A stretch of DNA of 64,000 bases from NCBI GenBank assembly GCA_037318855.1, contig CP134874.1:3162598-3226597 (forward strand), written 5' to 3'. Numbering within the stretch: position 1 is the first letter of the stretch; each line of letters opens with the position of its first letter. Below the pieces are notes generated by a model. It worked only from the letters and a program-made list of their open reading frames with translations, had not been told where the DNA came from and ran no database searches. This DNA comes from Candidatus Sedimenticola sp. (ex Thyasira tokunagai). GTDB taxonomy: Bacteria > Pseudomonadota > Gammaproteobacteria > Chromatiales > Chromatiaceae. Positions 35,985 through 46,827 of this stretch are shown in pieces. A program made the translations under genes and the position numbers.

Positions 35985-37247
35985 TCAAACAAGGTCAAGA
36001 AGAGCTGAGACGGTAAAGAAAGATCCGAAAACAACAATTCGGTCATCATCATCCCCTTCTTCCCTTGCCGTCTGGAGTGCGGATGCAATGCTCAGCCGGC
36101 AGTCAAACTGCTGTTCCCCCACTCCGGACGCCGTAAGCGCCAGGGTCAACTGTTCGGTTGTAGCCGCCCTGGGAACAGTCAAAGGCGCCAGATACCAATG
36201 ATCAATGGAGGGAGCTATGATCTGCACCACCTCACCGATATCTTTATCCTCCAACATCGAGAAGACAGCCAGCGTTTTCCCTGAACAAGCCATCTCATTC
36301 AAGTTTTTTTGTAACGCCTTTACCGCCTCCGGGTTGTGGGCAACATCGAGAACAGTCACCGGCGTCCCGCCGACCACTTGAAAGCGCCCAGGCAACCTTG
36401 CTTCCTGTAATCCGGCACGTATCGCCTGCTGATCGAGGGGCAGCGCCTGTTCCAGGCACTCCAGCACCATCAATACGGCGGCGGCATTGGCCAACTGATG
36501 GGAACCGCGAAGATGCGGATAGGGAAGCGCGTGGCGACGTTGACGCTTTCCACGCCAACTCCACCCCTGCTGATCGGCATGAAAAGTGAAATCATCACCA
36601 CTACGGAAAAGCAGGGACCTAAGACGTTCAGCCTCATGAATAACAGACTCAGGAGGGTTTGATCCGGCAAAAACCACAGGGTGACCAGGACGCATAATAC
36701 CGGCCTTTTCTCGCCCTATCTTCTCCCTCGTATCGCCCAGCCAATCACTGTGATCAATATCCACCGTGGTGATAAGAGCAACATCGGCATCAATGATATT
36801 GACTGCATCGAGCCGCCCCCCCAGCCCCACTTCAAGCACAACTACATCCAGGGGTTCGGATGAGAAAATGACCAGTGCCGCCAGTGCGCCAAACTCAAAA
36901 TAGGTTAGTGGAGTATCCCCACGAAGCTGGTCCACCTGTTCAAATGCGCGACACAACTGCTCATCTGTCACTTCTATGCCATCCAGGCGGATGCGCTCGT
37001 TATATCGAAGCATATGGGGCGAGGTGTAGCAGCCGACGCGATACCCTCCTGCCCTGAATATCGCCTCAAGAAAAGCAACTGATGAGCCTTTGCCATTGGT
37101 ACCGGCAACGGTAATAACTTTACATGGGAGAGGATCCGGATGAAGTCGGGACCAGACCGATCCGACCCGTTCCAGGCCAAGCTCTATTTCACTGGGATGT
37201 AACTGTGACTGCCAGTCAAGCCAGGCCTGGAGGGTATCAAAACGCAT
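35985..37247 (-). CDS. folC: Folylpolyglutamate synthase / dihydrofolate synthase
   Basis: Adds glutamate to dihydropteroate and folates. The 420-aa protein has the Mur-ligase P-loop VAGTNGKGSSVAFLEAI, the family segment DVVVLEVGLGGRLDAVN, and DIDHSDWLG downstream. The C-terminal domain begins near residue 290 (VLDVAHNPEAVKAL). Lies between accD and the 268-bp repeat in the conserved cluster. An intergenic spacer of 157 bp with inverted repeats precedes it. Confidence 0.96.
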   Translation of the reverse strand: MRFDTLQAWLDWQSQLHPSEIELGLERVGSVWSRLHPDPLPCKVITVAGTNGKGSSVAFLEAIFRAGGYRVGCYTSPHMLRYNERIRLDGIEVTDEQLCRAFEQVDQLRGDTPLTYFEFGALAALVIFSSEPLDVVVLEVGLGGRLDAVNIIDADVALITTVDIDHSDWLGDTREKIGREKAGIMRPGHPVVFAGSNPPESVIHEAERLRSLLFRSGDDFTFHADQQGWSWRGKRQRRHALPYPHLRGSHQLANAAAVLMVLECLEQALPLDQQAIRAGLQEARLPGRFQVVGGTPVTVLDVAHNPEAVKALQKNLNEMACSGKTLAVFSMLEDKDIGEVVQIIAPSIDHWYLAPLTVPRAATTEQLTLALTASGVGEQQFDCRLSIASALQTAREEGDDDDRIVVFGSFFTVSALLDLV

Positions 37248-37270
37248 GAGAATTAAGTATCTACGGGTTC

Positions 37271-37377
37271 CTGTTTGGGAACACAGAGCACACAGAGAAT
37301 CGCAGAGTACGCCGAGAATAGCGTTGAAAAGTTATAAAAAGGCTCTGTGTTCTTCGTGGTTCTCTGCGTAGTCTGTG
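37271..37377. repeat. Dispersed intergenic repeat, CTCTGTGTTC type
   Basis: GGGAACACAGAGCACACAGAG at 37278 onward is partly complementary to CTCTGTGTTCTTCGTGGTTC at 37342 onward, forming an imperfect inverted repeat between accD and folC. Related tracts occur at about 9612-9650 and 54188-54215. A dispersed repeat family of this kind is common in environmental gammaproteobacteria (knowledge from memory). Confidence 0.5.
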
Positions 37378-37404
37378 ATCCGGCTTCTCCAGTCTGCAGA
37401 GTAA

Positions 37405-38265
37405 TCAGGGACGTGGTTGGTGCGTCAGGACACTCAATAGTGAGGCAACTTCATCACGCATCTGGCGGCGATCGATGATCATATCGACAGCACCGTGATC
37501 CAGTAGAAATTCACTGCGCTGGAAGCCCTCGGGCAGCTTTTCTCTCACTGTCTGCTCAATCACCCGAGGACCGGCAAAACCGATCAAGGCATTGGGCTCA
37601 GCGACATTAACATCCCCAAGCATCGCAAAGCTGGCTGAGACACCGCCCATAGTGGGGTCAGTCATAATGGATATATAGGGTATGCCGCGTTTACGCATCT
37701 TGTTCAGAGCCGCACTCGTTTTGGCCATCTGCATCAGAGAGAAGAGCGACTCCTGCATACGTGCGCCGCCACTGGCGGAGAAACAGACCATCGGGATACC
37801 ACGCTCAAGGGCAACATTGACCCCTTGGACAAAACGCTCTCCGACAACCGAACCCATTGAACCGCCCATGAAGCTGAACTCGAAGGCGGCTGTTACCAAT
37901 TCAAGCCCTTTCAGTTGGCCGCGCATCACCACCAATGCATCTTTCTCGCCGGTTGCCTTCTGTGCCTGAGTTATCCTGTCCTTGTATTTTTTACTGTCCT
38001 TGAATTTCAGCGGATCTAGTGGAGCGAGATCACCTGCAATCTCTTCCCGCGGCTCGGCATCAAGAAAGATATCCAGGCGGCGACGTGCCCCTATACGATT
38101 ATGGTGATCACATTTGGGGCAGACATGGAGATTACGCTCCATTTCAGCACGATAGAGAACAGCACTGCAGCCAGGGCATTTTGTCCACAGCCCCTCAGGA
38201 ACAGTACGTTTGCTGCCGCCCTCCGTACGGATACGGCTAGGCATCAGTTTTTCAAACCAGCTCAT
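37405..38265 (-). CDS. accD: Acetyl-CoA carboxylase carboxyltransferase subunit beta
   Basis: The 286-aa subunit has an N-terminal zinc ribbon with C30, C33, C49 and C52 (CPGC and CPKC) and a crotonase-like fold: [18 protein letters not shown] and [15 protein letters not shown]. It forms malonyl-CoA for fatty acid synthesis together with AccA, not encoded here. Located between trpA and folC. Confidence 0.97.
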   Translation of the reverse strand: MSWFEKLMPSRIRTEGGSKRTVPEGLWTKCPGCSAVLYRAEMERNLHVCPKCDHHNRIGARRRLDIFLDAEPREEIAGDLAPLDPLKFKDSKKYKDRITQAQKATGEKDALVVMRGQLKGLELVTAAFEFSFMGGSMGSVVGERFVQGVNVALERGIPMVCFSASGGARMQESLFSLMQMAKTSAALNKMRKRGIPYISIMTDPTMGGVSASFAMLGDVNVAEPNALIGFAGPRVIEQTVREKLPEGFQRSEFLLDHGAVDMIIDRRQMRDEVASLLSVLTHQPRP

Positions 38266-38342
38266 GGATTAAATCCTACTCAGTTTTTGCCCTTGATTGA
38301 GGCGTTGTTGAAACAATAGTTCATAACTTGTTCAGAGGCTCC

Positions 38343-39149
38343 CTAAATTAGATCCATCGCTTCACGCATGGAAGAGAGCAACCGTGCGATAGCCGGAGCA
38401 ATCTCTTCCGGCGTCTCCTGCAACTCCTCCACCAAATTCACGATTGCGCTACCCACGACGACCGCATCACCCACTTGGGCTACAGCTTGGGCAGTTTCCG
38501 CACTCTTAATGCCAAAACCCACACCGATGGGCAGATCCGTAAGCTTACGGATGTTGGCAGTTTTAGCCGCCACATCGCCTATCGCCAGATGCCCTGCTCC
38601 GGTGATGCCTTTGACTGAGACATAGTAGACAAAACCACTACCGGCAGTACAAATTTTTCTCGCTCTCTCTTCTGTAGTCGTAGGCGATAGCAGAAAGATC
38701 GGGTCGATCTCGCGGCCACGCAACTGTTCAAGGTAGTCATCCGCCTCTTCCGGCGGGATATCCACTGTAATTACTCCATCGATCCCCGCCTCAGCAGCGG
38801 ACTGAGCAAACAGATCATAACCCATCACTTCAATAGGATTCAGGTAACCCATCAAGATGACCGGTGTATCGCCATCATTTTCACGGAAGCGGTGTACTAG
38901 GTTGAGTACATCACGAAGGGAGGTTCCGGATAGGAGCGAGCGTTCATTAGCCCGCTGGATCACCGGCCCATCGGCCATAGGGTCAGAGAACGGGACACCC
39001 AGCTCGATGATATCTGCACCCGCCTCCACCATGGAGTGCATCAGGGGGACGGTCACATCCGGTGTCGGGTCGCCGGCAGTCACAAACGGAATCAGGGCAA
39101 CACGGTTTTTTGCATCGAGTTGTTTGAAGCGTTCACTGATACGACTCAT
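38343..39149 (-). CDS. trpA: Tryptophan synthase alpha subunit
   Basis: Cleaves indole-glycerol phosphate. The 268-aa protein contains the catalytic residues E49 ([11 protein letters not shown]) and D60 (MADGP), at the same numbers as Salmonella TrpA, and [15 protein letters not shown]. The 5' end overlaps the trpB stop by 4 bp (ATGA-type), so the two are translationally coupled. Followed about 80 bp later by accD. Confidence 0.98.
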   Translation of the reverse strand: MSRISERFKQLDAKNRVALIPFVTAGDPTPDVTVPLMHSMVEAGADIIELGVPFSDPMADGPVIQRANERSLLSGTSLRDVLNLVHRFRENDGDTPVILMGYLNPIEVMGYDLFAQSAAEAGIDGVITVDIPPEEADDYLEQLRGREIDPIFLLSPTTTEERARKICTAGSGFVYYVSVKGITGAGHLAIGDVAAKTANIRKLTDLPIGVGFGIKSAETAQAVAQVGDAVVVGSAIVNLVEELQETPEEIAPAIARLLSSMREAMDLI

Positions 39150-40363
39150 ATCTGCACCCCATTGAGTGCCGCTACCGTATGCATATCTTTGTCTCCCCTG
39201 CCGGAAAGGTTGATCAGGACAATCTGATCTTCACGCATCTTACGCGCCAATTTGATGCCATAAGCTATGGCGTGGCTCGACTCCAAGGCGGGAATAATGC
39301 CCTCGACCCTTGTCAGAGTATGGAAGGCATCCAGCGCCTCATCGTCAGTAATAGCCACATAACGGGCACGACCGGTATCCTTCAGCCAAGCATGTTCAGG
39401 GCCCACTCCGGGATAGTCGAGGCCGGCGGAAATAGAGTGGGTTTCGATAATCTGGCCGTTGGGATCTTCCATCAGGTAGGTGCGGTTGCCATGGAGGACA
39501 CCCGGTTTGCCGACACATAGGGGGGCTGCATGCTCTCCTGTCTCCAGCCCACGGCCTGCCGCCTCGACGCCAACGATCTCCACCGTCTGATCGTTGAGGA
39601 AAGGATAGAATAGGCCGATTGCATTGGAGCCACCACCCACGCAGGCAACTAGTGTGTCAGGTAAGCGACCCGCCTGCTGCTGAACCTGATCACGTGCTTC
39701 GCGGCCTATAATTGCCTGAAAATCACGCACCATTGCAGGATATGGGTGAGGCCCGGCAACCGTGCCGATGATATAGAACGTATCATCGATATTGGTAACC
39801 CAATCGCGCATCGCCTCGTTCAGTGCGTCTTTAAGAGTCTTGGAGCCAGATTCAACCGACACCACCTTGGCACCTAGTAGCTTCATTCGATAGACATTGG
39901 CCTCCTGACGGACAATATCCACTGCGCCCATGTAGACCACGCATTCAAGCCCCAGCCTGGCCGCAACAGTGGCAGTAGCAACACCGTGCTGACCCGCACC
40001 GGTTTCAGCAATGATACGGGTCTTGCCCATGCGCTTTGCCAGCAGGGCCTGACCTATGGTGTTATTTACCTTATGCGCACCAGTATGATTGAGATCCTCA
40101 CGTTTGAGGTAAATCTGGGCACCCCCGGTCTCCCGGCTCAGCCGTTGGGCATGGTAGAGCGGTGAAGGCCGGCCTACATAGTGGGCAAGATCCGCATCCA
40201 ACTCAGCCAGAAAGTCATCATCCTGCATATACTTTTCATAGGCCAGGCGCAGCTCTTCAAGGGGCTCCATCAGAGTTTCGGCGACAAACAGCCCACCGTA
40301 AGGCCCAAAATGCCCGCGCTCGTCCGGCAAATTGGTGAAATCATTTTGGCTACTGGTTGGCAA
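39146..40363 (-). CDS. trpB: Tryptophan synthase beta subunit
   Basis: Joins indole with serine. The 405-aa protein has the PLP lysine K98 in [14 protein letters not shown], the catalytic ETGAGQHG segment and [10 protein letters not shown] at the C-terminus. It starts with TTG at 40363, preceded by GAGGAG at good spacing, and overlaps the end of trpF by 14 bp. Downstream it overlaps trpA by 4 bp. Confidence 0.98.
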   Translation of the reverse strand: MPTSSQNDFTNLPDERGHFGPYGGLFVAETLMEPLEELRLAYEKYMQDDDFLAELDADLAHYVGRPSPLYHAQRLSRETGGAQIYLKREDLNHTGAHKVNNTIGQALLAKRMGKTRIIAETGAGQHGVATATVAARLGLECVVYMGAVDIVRQEANVYRMKLLGAKVVSVESGSKTLKDALNEAMRDWVTNIDDTFYIIGTVAGPHPYPAMVRDFQAIIGREARDQVQQQAGRLPDTLVACVGGGSNAIGLFYPFLNDQTVEIVGVEAAGRGLETGEHAAPLCVGKPGVLHGNRTYLMEDPNGQIIETHSISAGLDYPGVGPEHAWLKDTGRARYVAITDDEALDAFHTLTRVEGIIPALESSHAIAYGIKLARKMREDQIVLINLSGRGDKDMHTVAALNGVQI

Positions 40364-40982
40364 GCTCTACTCCTCGCATGAATGCGGCAATCTTTGAACC
40401 ATCTTTTTTTCCCTTCTCCCGTTCAACACCACCACTGACATCGACGGCATAGGGTCTGACCCGGCGGATGGCATCCTCAACATTTTCTGCAGACAAGCCA
40501 CCGGCGAGTATAATCTCACCAGCCATCTGCCGGGGAATCCTCTCCCAGTCAAAAGTGGCACCTGTACCTCCAGGCACCCCTTTTTGGTAGCTATCGAGCA
40601 ACAGACCGGCGGCATCGCTATAGTGTTCCCGCATAGCTGCCAGATCGAGATCCTCACGCATCCGTAGCGCCTTGATGAAAGGCCGGCCATGCCCGTAACA
40701 GGCTTCCGGTGTCTCGTCTCCATGAAACTGCAGCAAGTCTAAACGCGTAGTGGCAAGTATATCGGCCACTTCATCCCGGCCTGCATTAACGAATAGACCA
40801 ACAACCGTTACAAACGGTGGTAGATCACGCACTATCTCTGCTGCCCGTTCTACCGATACCGCTCGTGGGCTGGGAGGGTAGAAGACCAGACCAATGGCAT
40901 CCGCACCCATGCTGACCGCCTGTTGGGCATCTTCTGGAGTGGTAATACCACAGATTTTGACTCGCACTCTCATTGGGCGCAT
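40350..40982 (-). CDS. trpF: Phosphoribosylanthranilate isomerase
   Basis: The 210-aa TIM barrel begins [14 protein letters not shown] with the catalytic Cys in KICG, continues with [14 protein letters not shown], and ends with the phosphate-binding [12 protein letters not shown]. It starts at the ATG at 40982 or the ATG at 40973; neither has a strong RBS. Standard position between truA and trpB. Confidence 0.96.
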   Translation of the reverse strand: MRPMRVRVKICGITTPEDAQQAVSMGADAIGLVFYPPSPRAVSVERAAEIVRDLPPFVTVVGLFVNAGRDEVADILATTRLDLLQFHGDETPEACYGHGRPFIKALRMREDLDLAAMREHYSDAAGLLLDSYQKGVPGGTGATFDWERIPRQMAGEIILAGGLSAENVEDAIRRVRPYAVDVSGGVEREKGKKDGSKIAAFMRGVELANQ

Positions 40983-41073
40983 AACAATACATTATCGCAC
41001 AGGTTTGCGGAAGATATTGGAAACGAAAACTGTTGACTAAAGCCATTTTTATTAGCTCTGACCGGAAGGCAGG

Positions 41074-41841
41074 TCATGGCGTATTTTGTGCGAGTTCAAA
41101 CTCCGGCGGATAACCCACCTCCATGAAGTAGAGCCCATCAGGAGGAGCCGTGACTCCACCCAGAGTCCGGTCCCGATACCCAAGTACTTCTTCAGACCAG
41201 GATATCGGCTTATCACCCTTACCAATAGCGATAAGAACACCCGCAATATTCCTCACCATATGATGAAGAAACGCATTCGCTTTGATATCGATGATCACCT
41301 GCTCTTCCCGGCGGGAGACATTCAGGTGGATGACACTCTTTACCGGGCTTTTCGCCTGACAACCAAGAGCACGGTATGAGGAGAAGTCATGGGTACCGAC
41401 AAGGGACTGAGCCGCTTCATGCATCTTCTCTGCATCCAGAGGATGGTGAATCCAAACCGTCCGCTTGCACCAGATAGCAGAGCGTACATTACGGTTAAGG
41501 ATCACGTAGCGGTAGCGCCGGTTAACCGCAGAGAAACGGGCGTGAAACAGTTCGGGAACCTCTTTCACCCAAGTGAGATTGATATCAGGCGGAAGGTTGA
41601 CGTTGGTGCCGAGCAGCCAGCTCCTATAGGAACGAACTGAAGTTGTATCAAAGTGTATGACTTGCCCCAGACCGTGGACACCGGCATCGGTTCGTCCGGC
41701 ACAGAAGATTGAGACCGGATGATCGGCCACCCTGGAGAGCGCCTTTTCGACACGATCCTGAACAGTAGCCACACCGCCCTTCTGTCTCTGCCATCCATGG
41801 TATGAGGAACCGTCATACTCCACCCCCATAGCCAAACGCAT
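41074..41841 (-). CDS. truA: tRNA pseudouridine(38-40) synthase TruA
   Basis: The 255-aa enzyme modifies U38-U40 in the anticodon arm. The catalytic aspartate is D52 in FCAGRTDAGVHGLGQ; YDGSSYHGWQRQ at the N-terminus and FLHHMVRNIAGVL are diagnostic. The gene is separated from fimV upstream by a terminator at 42035-42081 and lies about 90 bp upstream of trpF. Confidence 0.97.
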   Translation of the reverse strand: MRLAMGVEYDGSSYHGWQRQKGGVATVQDRVEKALSRVADHPVSIFCAGRTDAGVHGLGQVIHFDTTSVRSYRSWLLGTNVNLPPDINLTWVKEVPELFHARFSAVNRRYRYVILNRNVRSAIWCKRTVWIHHPLDAEKMHEAAQSLVGTHDFSSYRALGCQAKSPVKSVIHLNVSRREEQVIIDIKANAFLHHMVRNIAGVLIAIGKGDKPISWSEEVLGYRDRTLGGVTAPPDGLYFMEVGYPPEFELAQNTP

Positions 41842-42034
41842 TAGTTAAAACCCCAAAATATTGCTTTAGGGAGCTTCTGAGTAAGTTTGGGCAAGTTAAA
41901 TTGTGTTCGAAAGGCGTAACATTAGGGCAGAGATCGCAGCTGATAGCGGGCTATTAGTAGGATGTTCAACGCAGATATTACGGCTCTTGAGCACAATGCA
42001 GTCGCCCATGGCTTATTCAGAGACTCCTTATGAC

Positions 42035-42081
42035 CAAAAAGAAACGAGGCGCACCCTGACCATGAGGGTACGCCTCGTTCT
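42035..42081 (-). terminator. Rho-independent terminator after fimV
   Basis: The minus-strand stem AACGAGGCGTACCCTC pairs with GAGGGTGCGCCTCGTT-like sequence over a short loop, followed by TCTTTTTGG. It starts 29 bp past the fimV stop. Confidence 0.85.
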
Positions 42082-42109
42082 CATTAACATTAACCGATAA
42101 GAGGCGGAA

Positions 42110-45001
42110 TTAGCTCAGCTTCTCCTGCAGTTCCCTTGCTTCCTGCTGCTGCCCTTCGTTACCTTCACCCAGCACCTCTTCCAGAATACTGCGAGCACCC
42201 TCTTCATCTCCCATGTCAATATAAGCACGGGCAAGATCCATCTTGGTGTTGACCTCGTCGGTTACCTCATCACTCTCGTGATCAAGTGAGCTATCCACCT
42301 CAGTTATCTGATCAAGGGCAGACGCACTTTCATCTTCACCCAGTGTGGCGAGTGTGCTATCACTATCGAGATTGAAGGCCTGACCCTCAAGCTCGTCTTG
42401 CAGATCTTCCTCAGGTAACTCAAATCTCACATCATCGCCAAAATCAGCAACCGTCAGATCCTTATCAACTTCAAGCTCACCAATTTCAGCTGATTCCAGC
42501 GTATCCTCAATCGTCAGTACGGTCTCGTCAGCACTGACTACTTCTCCTCCAAGGTCACCCAGATCGAAGTCCAGGCCATCAAGGTCCGCTTCCTCTTCTG
42601 CACTACCCAGATCACCGAGATCAATATCTAAATTAATACTATCGCCATCAACAGTCCCTGTGCCGGCACTCTCTTCACCAATAGCATTTTGATCGATTTC
42701 GCCTAGATCGCCCAGATTGAGACCCAGGTCATCCATATCGGCATCATCAGCGATGGTATCGAGTTCACTGAGATCGAGTTCCAGGCTGTCGTCATCGATA
42801 GCATCTGACTCAATGCTATCTTCATCGAGAGGGAGTTGGTCAAGGTCGCCCAGATCCGTCAGAGTTTCAAGGTCAAGATCATCCAGATCCTCGTTATTCA
42901 CAAGGTCTGTGGTCGGCTCATCCAGGCCAACTCCTTGATCAGGGAAGAGCTCATCTTTCAGGGAGTCCCGCTCATCCACCATCTCACTCTCAAGCGAGGA
43001 TTCGCCCGCACCGGTAAAGAGTGAGTGACCGGCGGCAAGCTGACTGCCCATTGCCATCACTTTTCCCCAGGATACGCTCTCTTTCTGATCCAAGCCCTCG
43101 ACAGAAGCTGACTCAGCCAACTCAATGAAGCCCGCCTTGTCCTTGGTGGCAAAGAGAATTTCAAATAGCTTGTACTTCAGCTCACTCCTTTCAGGTGTTT
43201 TTTCGATCGCCTGCCGAATTAACTCTTCCGCCTGTTGATAGCGGCCGTAGGCGATATAGACATCGGCCTCAGCCAGTGGATCGACTTCACCGGTCTCATC
43301 CTGAAGCGCATCGATATCGCTTGGCGAGAAGTCACTGAGGAATGAGGTCTCTTCGGCGGAGTGGGAGCCGGGCTCTACCCTATCACCAGGCAGCTGCTCT
43401 GAGTCGGCATCATCGAGAGTGCTGATCAGAATACTCTCTTGGAAATCTGAACTACCGGATTTACGCCGGCTGATAATCACCCACAGCAGAGCAAGGAGTA
43501 CGACCACAACAGCCACAATCACTCCCAACAGAGTGGGGTCCGTAAGCACCTTGTCGATGAGGCTCTTCTCTTTCGGCTTCGCCGCCACCTGAGGCTTTTC
43601 CACTGCTACAGGAGCCGCCACCGGTTTCGCATTCTCAACCACTGGCTCAGGTACAACTACTGGCTCAGGTTCGACAGCCGGCTGCTGTGCCGTCACCTTT
43701 GGTTCAGCTTCCACCTCTTCTGGAGCAGGCTCCGCTACAGCAGCCGTTTCTGCTACAGCTTCAACCGCATCCTCTGCCGTCGCAATGACTTCCTCTTCAG
43801 CCTCGACCTGACCTGCTACAGCCGCCTGCAGTTGTGCAAACTGCTCGTTCTTGAGAGTCAGTAGCCGCTGAAGATCTTCAAGCTGTGACTCCAGGTCATC
43901 AACACGAGTTCTCAACTCCTCGCCTTCACGGATTACACTCTGCCTCTCTTCCTGGGATGCCAACAGATCCTGTTTCAGTTGATCCAGAACCTGCTCTTTA
44001 TCCTTGCTGTCACCCGAGCCGGCAGCACCGCTCCCTTCAGGTCGTGCCGAAGCAATTTTCAACTCCGCCCGAGGCGCTTGAGCCTCTTCTGCAACTTCAC
44101 CGGTAACAGCTTGTGCGGACTCAGTTTGCGCTATAGCACTCTCTTCCATCACCGCAGGCTTACGCCCGGCGCGCCATTCGTTGAGGTGCTCACGATAGAC
44201 GGTTTGTGCCTCGCGCTTAGTAAGCCCTAGAACCTCATCCCGTGATGGAACCCTCAACACCTGACCGGTTTTGAGGTTATTGATATTGTTTTTGATAAAC
44301 GCTTGAGGATTGGCCTGGAACAGAGAGATCATCATCTGCTCCATGGTGGCATCCTGGTGGCGGGTCTTTTTTGCCACGCCCCAAAGGGTGTCATTTTTCT
44401 GCACCGGCCCATATTCGCCTGGTGCCGCCTCAGCCTCGACCACGGCAGGTTCAGAATCGGGCTGAGATGATCCGCTACCTGCCCACGCGAGATCTTTAGG
44501 CGCAACAGCTGCCGTTCGGGCTTGGGTAGGCGCTGCAGTCTGTCTGGCTACAGGCTGTTGCGTACCGGCAGAGACGGTTTTTACCGGCGCAGGCTTACGG
44601 TCCAGTGTGACTGGAGGATCCAGAAGCACTGTATATTCACGAACCAGTTTCCCTTTTGGCCAGTTAACCTCTATCAGGAAATTGAGGAAAGGTTCACGAA
44701 TCGGTTCCAGGCTGCTGACCTTAACGGCAAAAGAGCCATCATCCATGGCGACTGGCTTAAACCTTAATTTTGTGAGGAGGAATGGCCGGTCTACGCCGGC
44801 ACGCTGAAAGGCATCCTGTGAGGCAAGCCTTACCTTGATATCCGGAATCTCATCCGCAGTCACCGACAGTAGATTGATATCTCCACTGAAGTGTTGGTTT
44901 AGGGCTGATTTCAGGTGGATATCACCCAGACCCAATGCATTTGCACCAAATGGCACAATCCCTATTGCAAGTGCTATAGCAAGGGATAATTTGCGGACCA
45001 T
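42110..45001 (-). CDS. fimV: FimV, inner-membrane peptidoglycan-binding polarity protein
   Basis: The 963-aa protein has a signal peptide (residues 1-22), the FimV N-terminal domain (LGLGDIHLKSALNQ), a LysM domain near 200-255 (NDTLWGVAKKT; LKTGQVLRVPS), a coiled coil near 335-400, a low-complexity Glu/Ala/Pro region, one membrane helix near 490-512 and an acidic cytoplasmic half with FimV repeats. The conserved C-terminal TPR-like motif reads KMDLARAYIDMGDEEGAR. FimV organises type IV pili and polar signalling in Pseudomonas. It lies immediately upstream of truA on the minus strand in the conserved order. Confidence 0.96.
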   Translation of the reverse strand: MVRKLSLAIALAIGIVPFGANALGLGDIHLKSALNQHFSGDINLLSVTADEIPDIKVRLASQDAFQRAGVDRPFLLTKLRFKPVAMDDGSFAVKVSSLEPIREPFLNFLIEVNWPKGKLVREYTVLLDPPVTLDRKPAPVKTVSAGTQQPVARQTAAPTQARTAAVAPKDLAWAGSGSSQPDSEPAVVEAEAAPGEYGPVQKNDTLWGVAKKTRHQDATMEQMMISLFQANPQAFIKNNINNLKTGQVLRVPSRDEVLGLTKREAQTVYREHLNEWRAGRKPAVMEESAIAQTESAQAVTGEVAEEAQAPRAELKIASARPEGSGAAGSGDSKDKEQVLDQLKQDLLASQEERQSVIREGEELRTRVDDLESQLEDLQRLLTLKNEQFAQLQAAVAGQVEAEEEVIATAEDAVEAVAETAAVAEPAPEEVEAEPKVTAQQPAVEPEPVVVPEPVVENAKPVAAPVAVEKPQVAAKPKEKSLIDKVLTDPTLLGVIVAVVVVLLALLWVIISRRKSGSSDFQESILISTLDDADSEQLPGDRVEPGSHSAEETSFLSDFSPSDIDALQDETGEVDPLAEADVYIAYGRYQQAEELIRQAIEKTPERSELKYKLFEILFATKDKAGFIELAESASVEGLDQKESVSWGKVMAMGSQLAAGHSLFTGAGESSLESEMVDERDSLKDELFPDQGVGLDEPTTDLVNNEDLDDLDLETLTDLGDLDQLPLDEDSIESDAIDDDSLELDLSELDTIADDADMDDLGLNLGDLGEIDQNAIGEESAGTGTVDGDSINLDIDLGDLGSAEEEADLDGLDFDLGDLGGEVVSADETVLTIEDTLESAEIGELEVDKDLTVADFGDDVRFELPEEDLQDELEGQAFNLDSDSTLATLGEDESASALDQITEVDSSLDHESDEVTDEVNTKMDLARAYIDMGDEEGARSILEEVLGEGNEGQQQEARELQEKLS

Positions 45002-45582
45002 GTCTTCCCCTTAAATTTACCAACTTGTGGATTTGATATTCCTGCTCTGGTGAGGTTGTCGCCAAAGTAACCACGGCACAAACTCCAGAGTAGAATGAAC
45101 TTAACATTTATCGCTTAACTATAACTGATAAATAATCTTTTTCAAAAACTTCGGCAATCTCAATAGTGTTAAGTACCGCACCTTTACAAACATTTTTTGA
45201 CACTGATCTTGCGTAAAGGTCCTATTTTGGCGGGCAAGAGCGCCAAAAAAAATAGCACCGATCAAAAAACTCCAGTCTTCTGTATAGCCATCAGCTACAA
45301 CTGAGCTCCACAAAATGCTATCTCAGAAATGAGTCTCTTCTCCTGACACCCCCTCCAATCTTCCTCTAAAGAACACATAGTACACAACCTAATAAATAGA
45401 TCGTAATATACTGTTTATGTTGAATATATATAGGCTTTACCCAACAGATCTTATAGCGATTGGTTGAAACATTCAGGTTTCAACGAAGAAGGGGCGGAGC
45501 CCGGCCTTCCAAGCCGTGCCCCCGTCCCTTGCTCTAACCTGTAGATTAGCTCTATCTACAAACGACAGATATTTGCTGAATA
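45002..45582. other. AT-rich intergenic region between fimV and asd, no supported gene
   Basis: A minus-strand frame at 45119-45313 (64 codons) shows no recognisable family and atypical composition; I do not call it a gene. At 45463-45484 GTTGAAAC/GTTTCAAC forms an 8-bp hairpin, and at about 45494-45530 a GC-rich stem GGGGC...GCCCC followed (minus strand) by TTCTTC may terminate asd. The fimV promoter must lie between 45002 and about 45120. Confidence 0.4.
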
Positions 45583-46698
45583 TCAATCTTCCAACAGAAT
45601 ACGCAACATCCGGCGCAGTGGTTCAGCGGCGCCCCACAACAGTTGATCACCGACAGTAAATGCTGACAGGTATTCGTCACCCATTGCCAATTTCCGCAAC
45701 CTTCCGACCGGGACCTCAAGTGCCCCCGTAGCGGCTGTTGGCGTCAGTGACTGAACGGTCTCCTCACGCTCATTAGGGATCACTTTGACCCAGTCATTCG
45801 CTGAGGAGAGGATATCCTCTATCTCATCCAGTGGTAGATCTTTGGTCAGCTTTATCGTCAAGGCCTGACTGTGAGATCTCATTGCTCCGACTCTGACACA
45901 GAGCCCGTCGATCGGGATCGGATTGTTGATACGACCGAGAATTTTGTTGCTCTCAACTCCGCCTTTCCACTCCTCCCTGCTCTGGCCATTCTCCAGCCGG
46001 GTATCGATCCAGGGGATCAGGCTACCGGCCAAGGGAACACCAAAATTATCGGTTGGAAACTGGTCACTACGCATACGCTCAGCCACCAGACGGTCAATTT
46101 CAAGAATGGCCGATGACGGATCAGCCAGTAACGGCCTTACCGACTCATGGGCGCTGCCCATCTGGCTGAGCAGCTCACGCATATTTTTAGCGCCGGCACC
46201 GGAAGCGGCCTGGTAGGTCATTGCGGTGGCCCACTCAACAAGCCCGGCACGAAATAGCCCGCCCAAACCCATCAACATCAGGCTCACGGTACAGTTACCA
46301 CCGATGTAGTTCTTCACACCCGCTCGCAGAGCGTCCGTGATTACGTTCAGATTCACAGGATCGAGCACAATAACACTATCGCCCTTCATCCTCAGGGCGG
46401 AAGCAGCATCAATCCAGTAGCCTTGCCAACCGGTCGCCCGCAGTTGCCCAAAGACCTGATTGGTATAGCCGCCCCCTTGACAGGAGACGATGGCATCCAT
46501 CTGCTTCAGCTCATTAATGTCGGTGGCATCCTTCAACAGAGGAGTCGGCTTCCCGATATCCGGCCCCTGCTGACCCGCCTGGGATGTAGTAAAGAAAACC
46601 GGTTCATCAATGTGGTCAAAATCTTTCTCAGCACGCATGCGCTCCATCAGTACTGAACCCACCATGCCGCGCCAACCGACAAAACCTACCCGTTTCAT
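45583..46698 (-). CDS. asd: Aspartate-semialdehyde dehydrogenase
   Basis: Makes aspartate semialdehyde, the branch point to lysine, threonine and methionine. The 371-aa protein is the long gammaproteobacterial type: [18 protein letters not shown] (NADP motif) and catalytic C136 in [12 protein letters not shown]. It lies between fimV and leuB in the conserved order. A solo end of a MITE occurs in the spacer upstream. Confidence 0.97.
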   Translation of the reverse strand: MKRVGFVGWRGMVGSVLMERMRAEKDFDHIDEPVFFTTSQAGQQGPDIGKPTPLLKDATDINELKQMDAIVSCQGGGYTNQVFGQLRATGWQGYWIDAASALRMKGDSVIVLDPVNLNVITDALRAGVKNYIGGNCTVSLMLMGLGGLFRAGLVEWATAMTYQAASGAGAKNMRELLSQMGSAHESVRPLLADPSSAILEIDRLVAERMRSDQFPTDNFGVPLAGSLIPWIDTRLENGQSREEWKGGVESNKILGRINNPIPIDGLCVRVGAMRSHSQALTIKLTKDLPLDEIEDILSSANDWVKVIPNEREETVQSLTPTAATGALEVPVGRLRKLAMGDEYLSAFTVGDQLLWGAAEPLRRMLRILLED

Positions 46699-46790
46699 GA
46701 TATAATTACCTAGATAATATGAATATAATCAATATGATAAAGGCTGCATCTCAACTACAAGAGAAGCAGCCATTGAGGTACCGGCATCCT

Positions 46791-46808
46791 AGGAGCCTGT
46801 CCGAGAAT
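46791..46808. repeat. Solo MITE end
   Basis: AGGAGCCTGTCCGAGAAT matches the terminal inverted repeat of the MITE at 31878-32040 exactly at the right arm. It lies 93 bp upstream of asd and 20 bp past the leuB stop; no partner arm is visible nearby, so it is a remnant or a fortuitous end. Confidence 0.55.
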
Positions 46809-46827
46809 AGGACACCTACTGCGGAAA

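Noticed and set aside
45119..45313. 64-codon minus-strand frame between fimV and asd
   Set aside because: No recognised family, poor start context and unusual composition; left as uncertain intergenic sequence.
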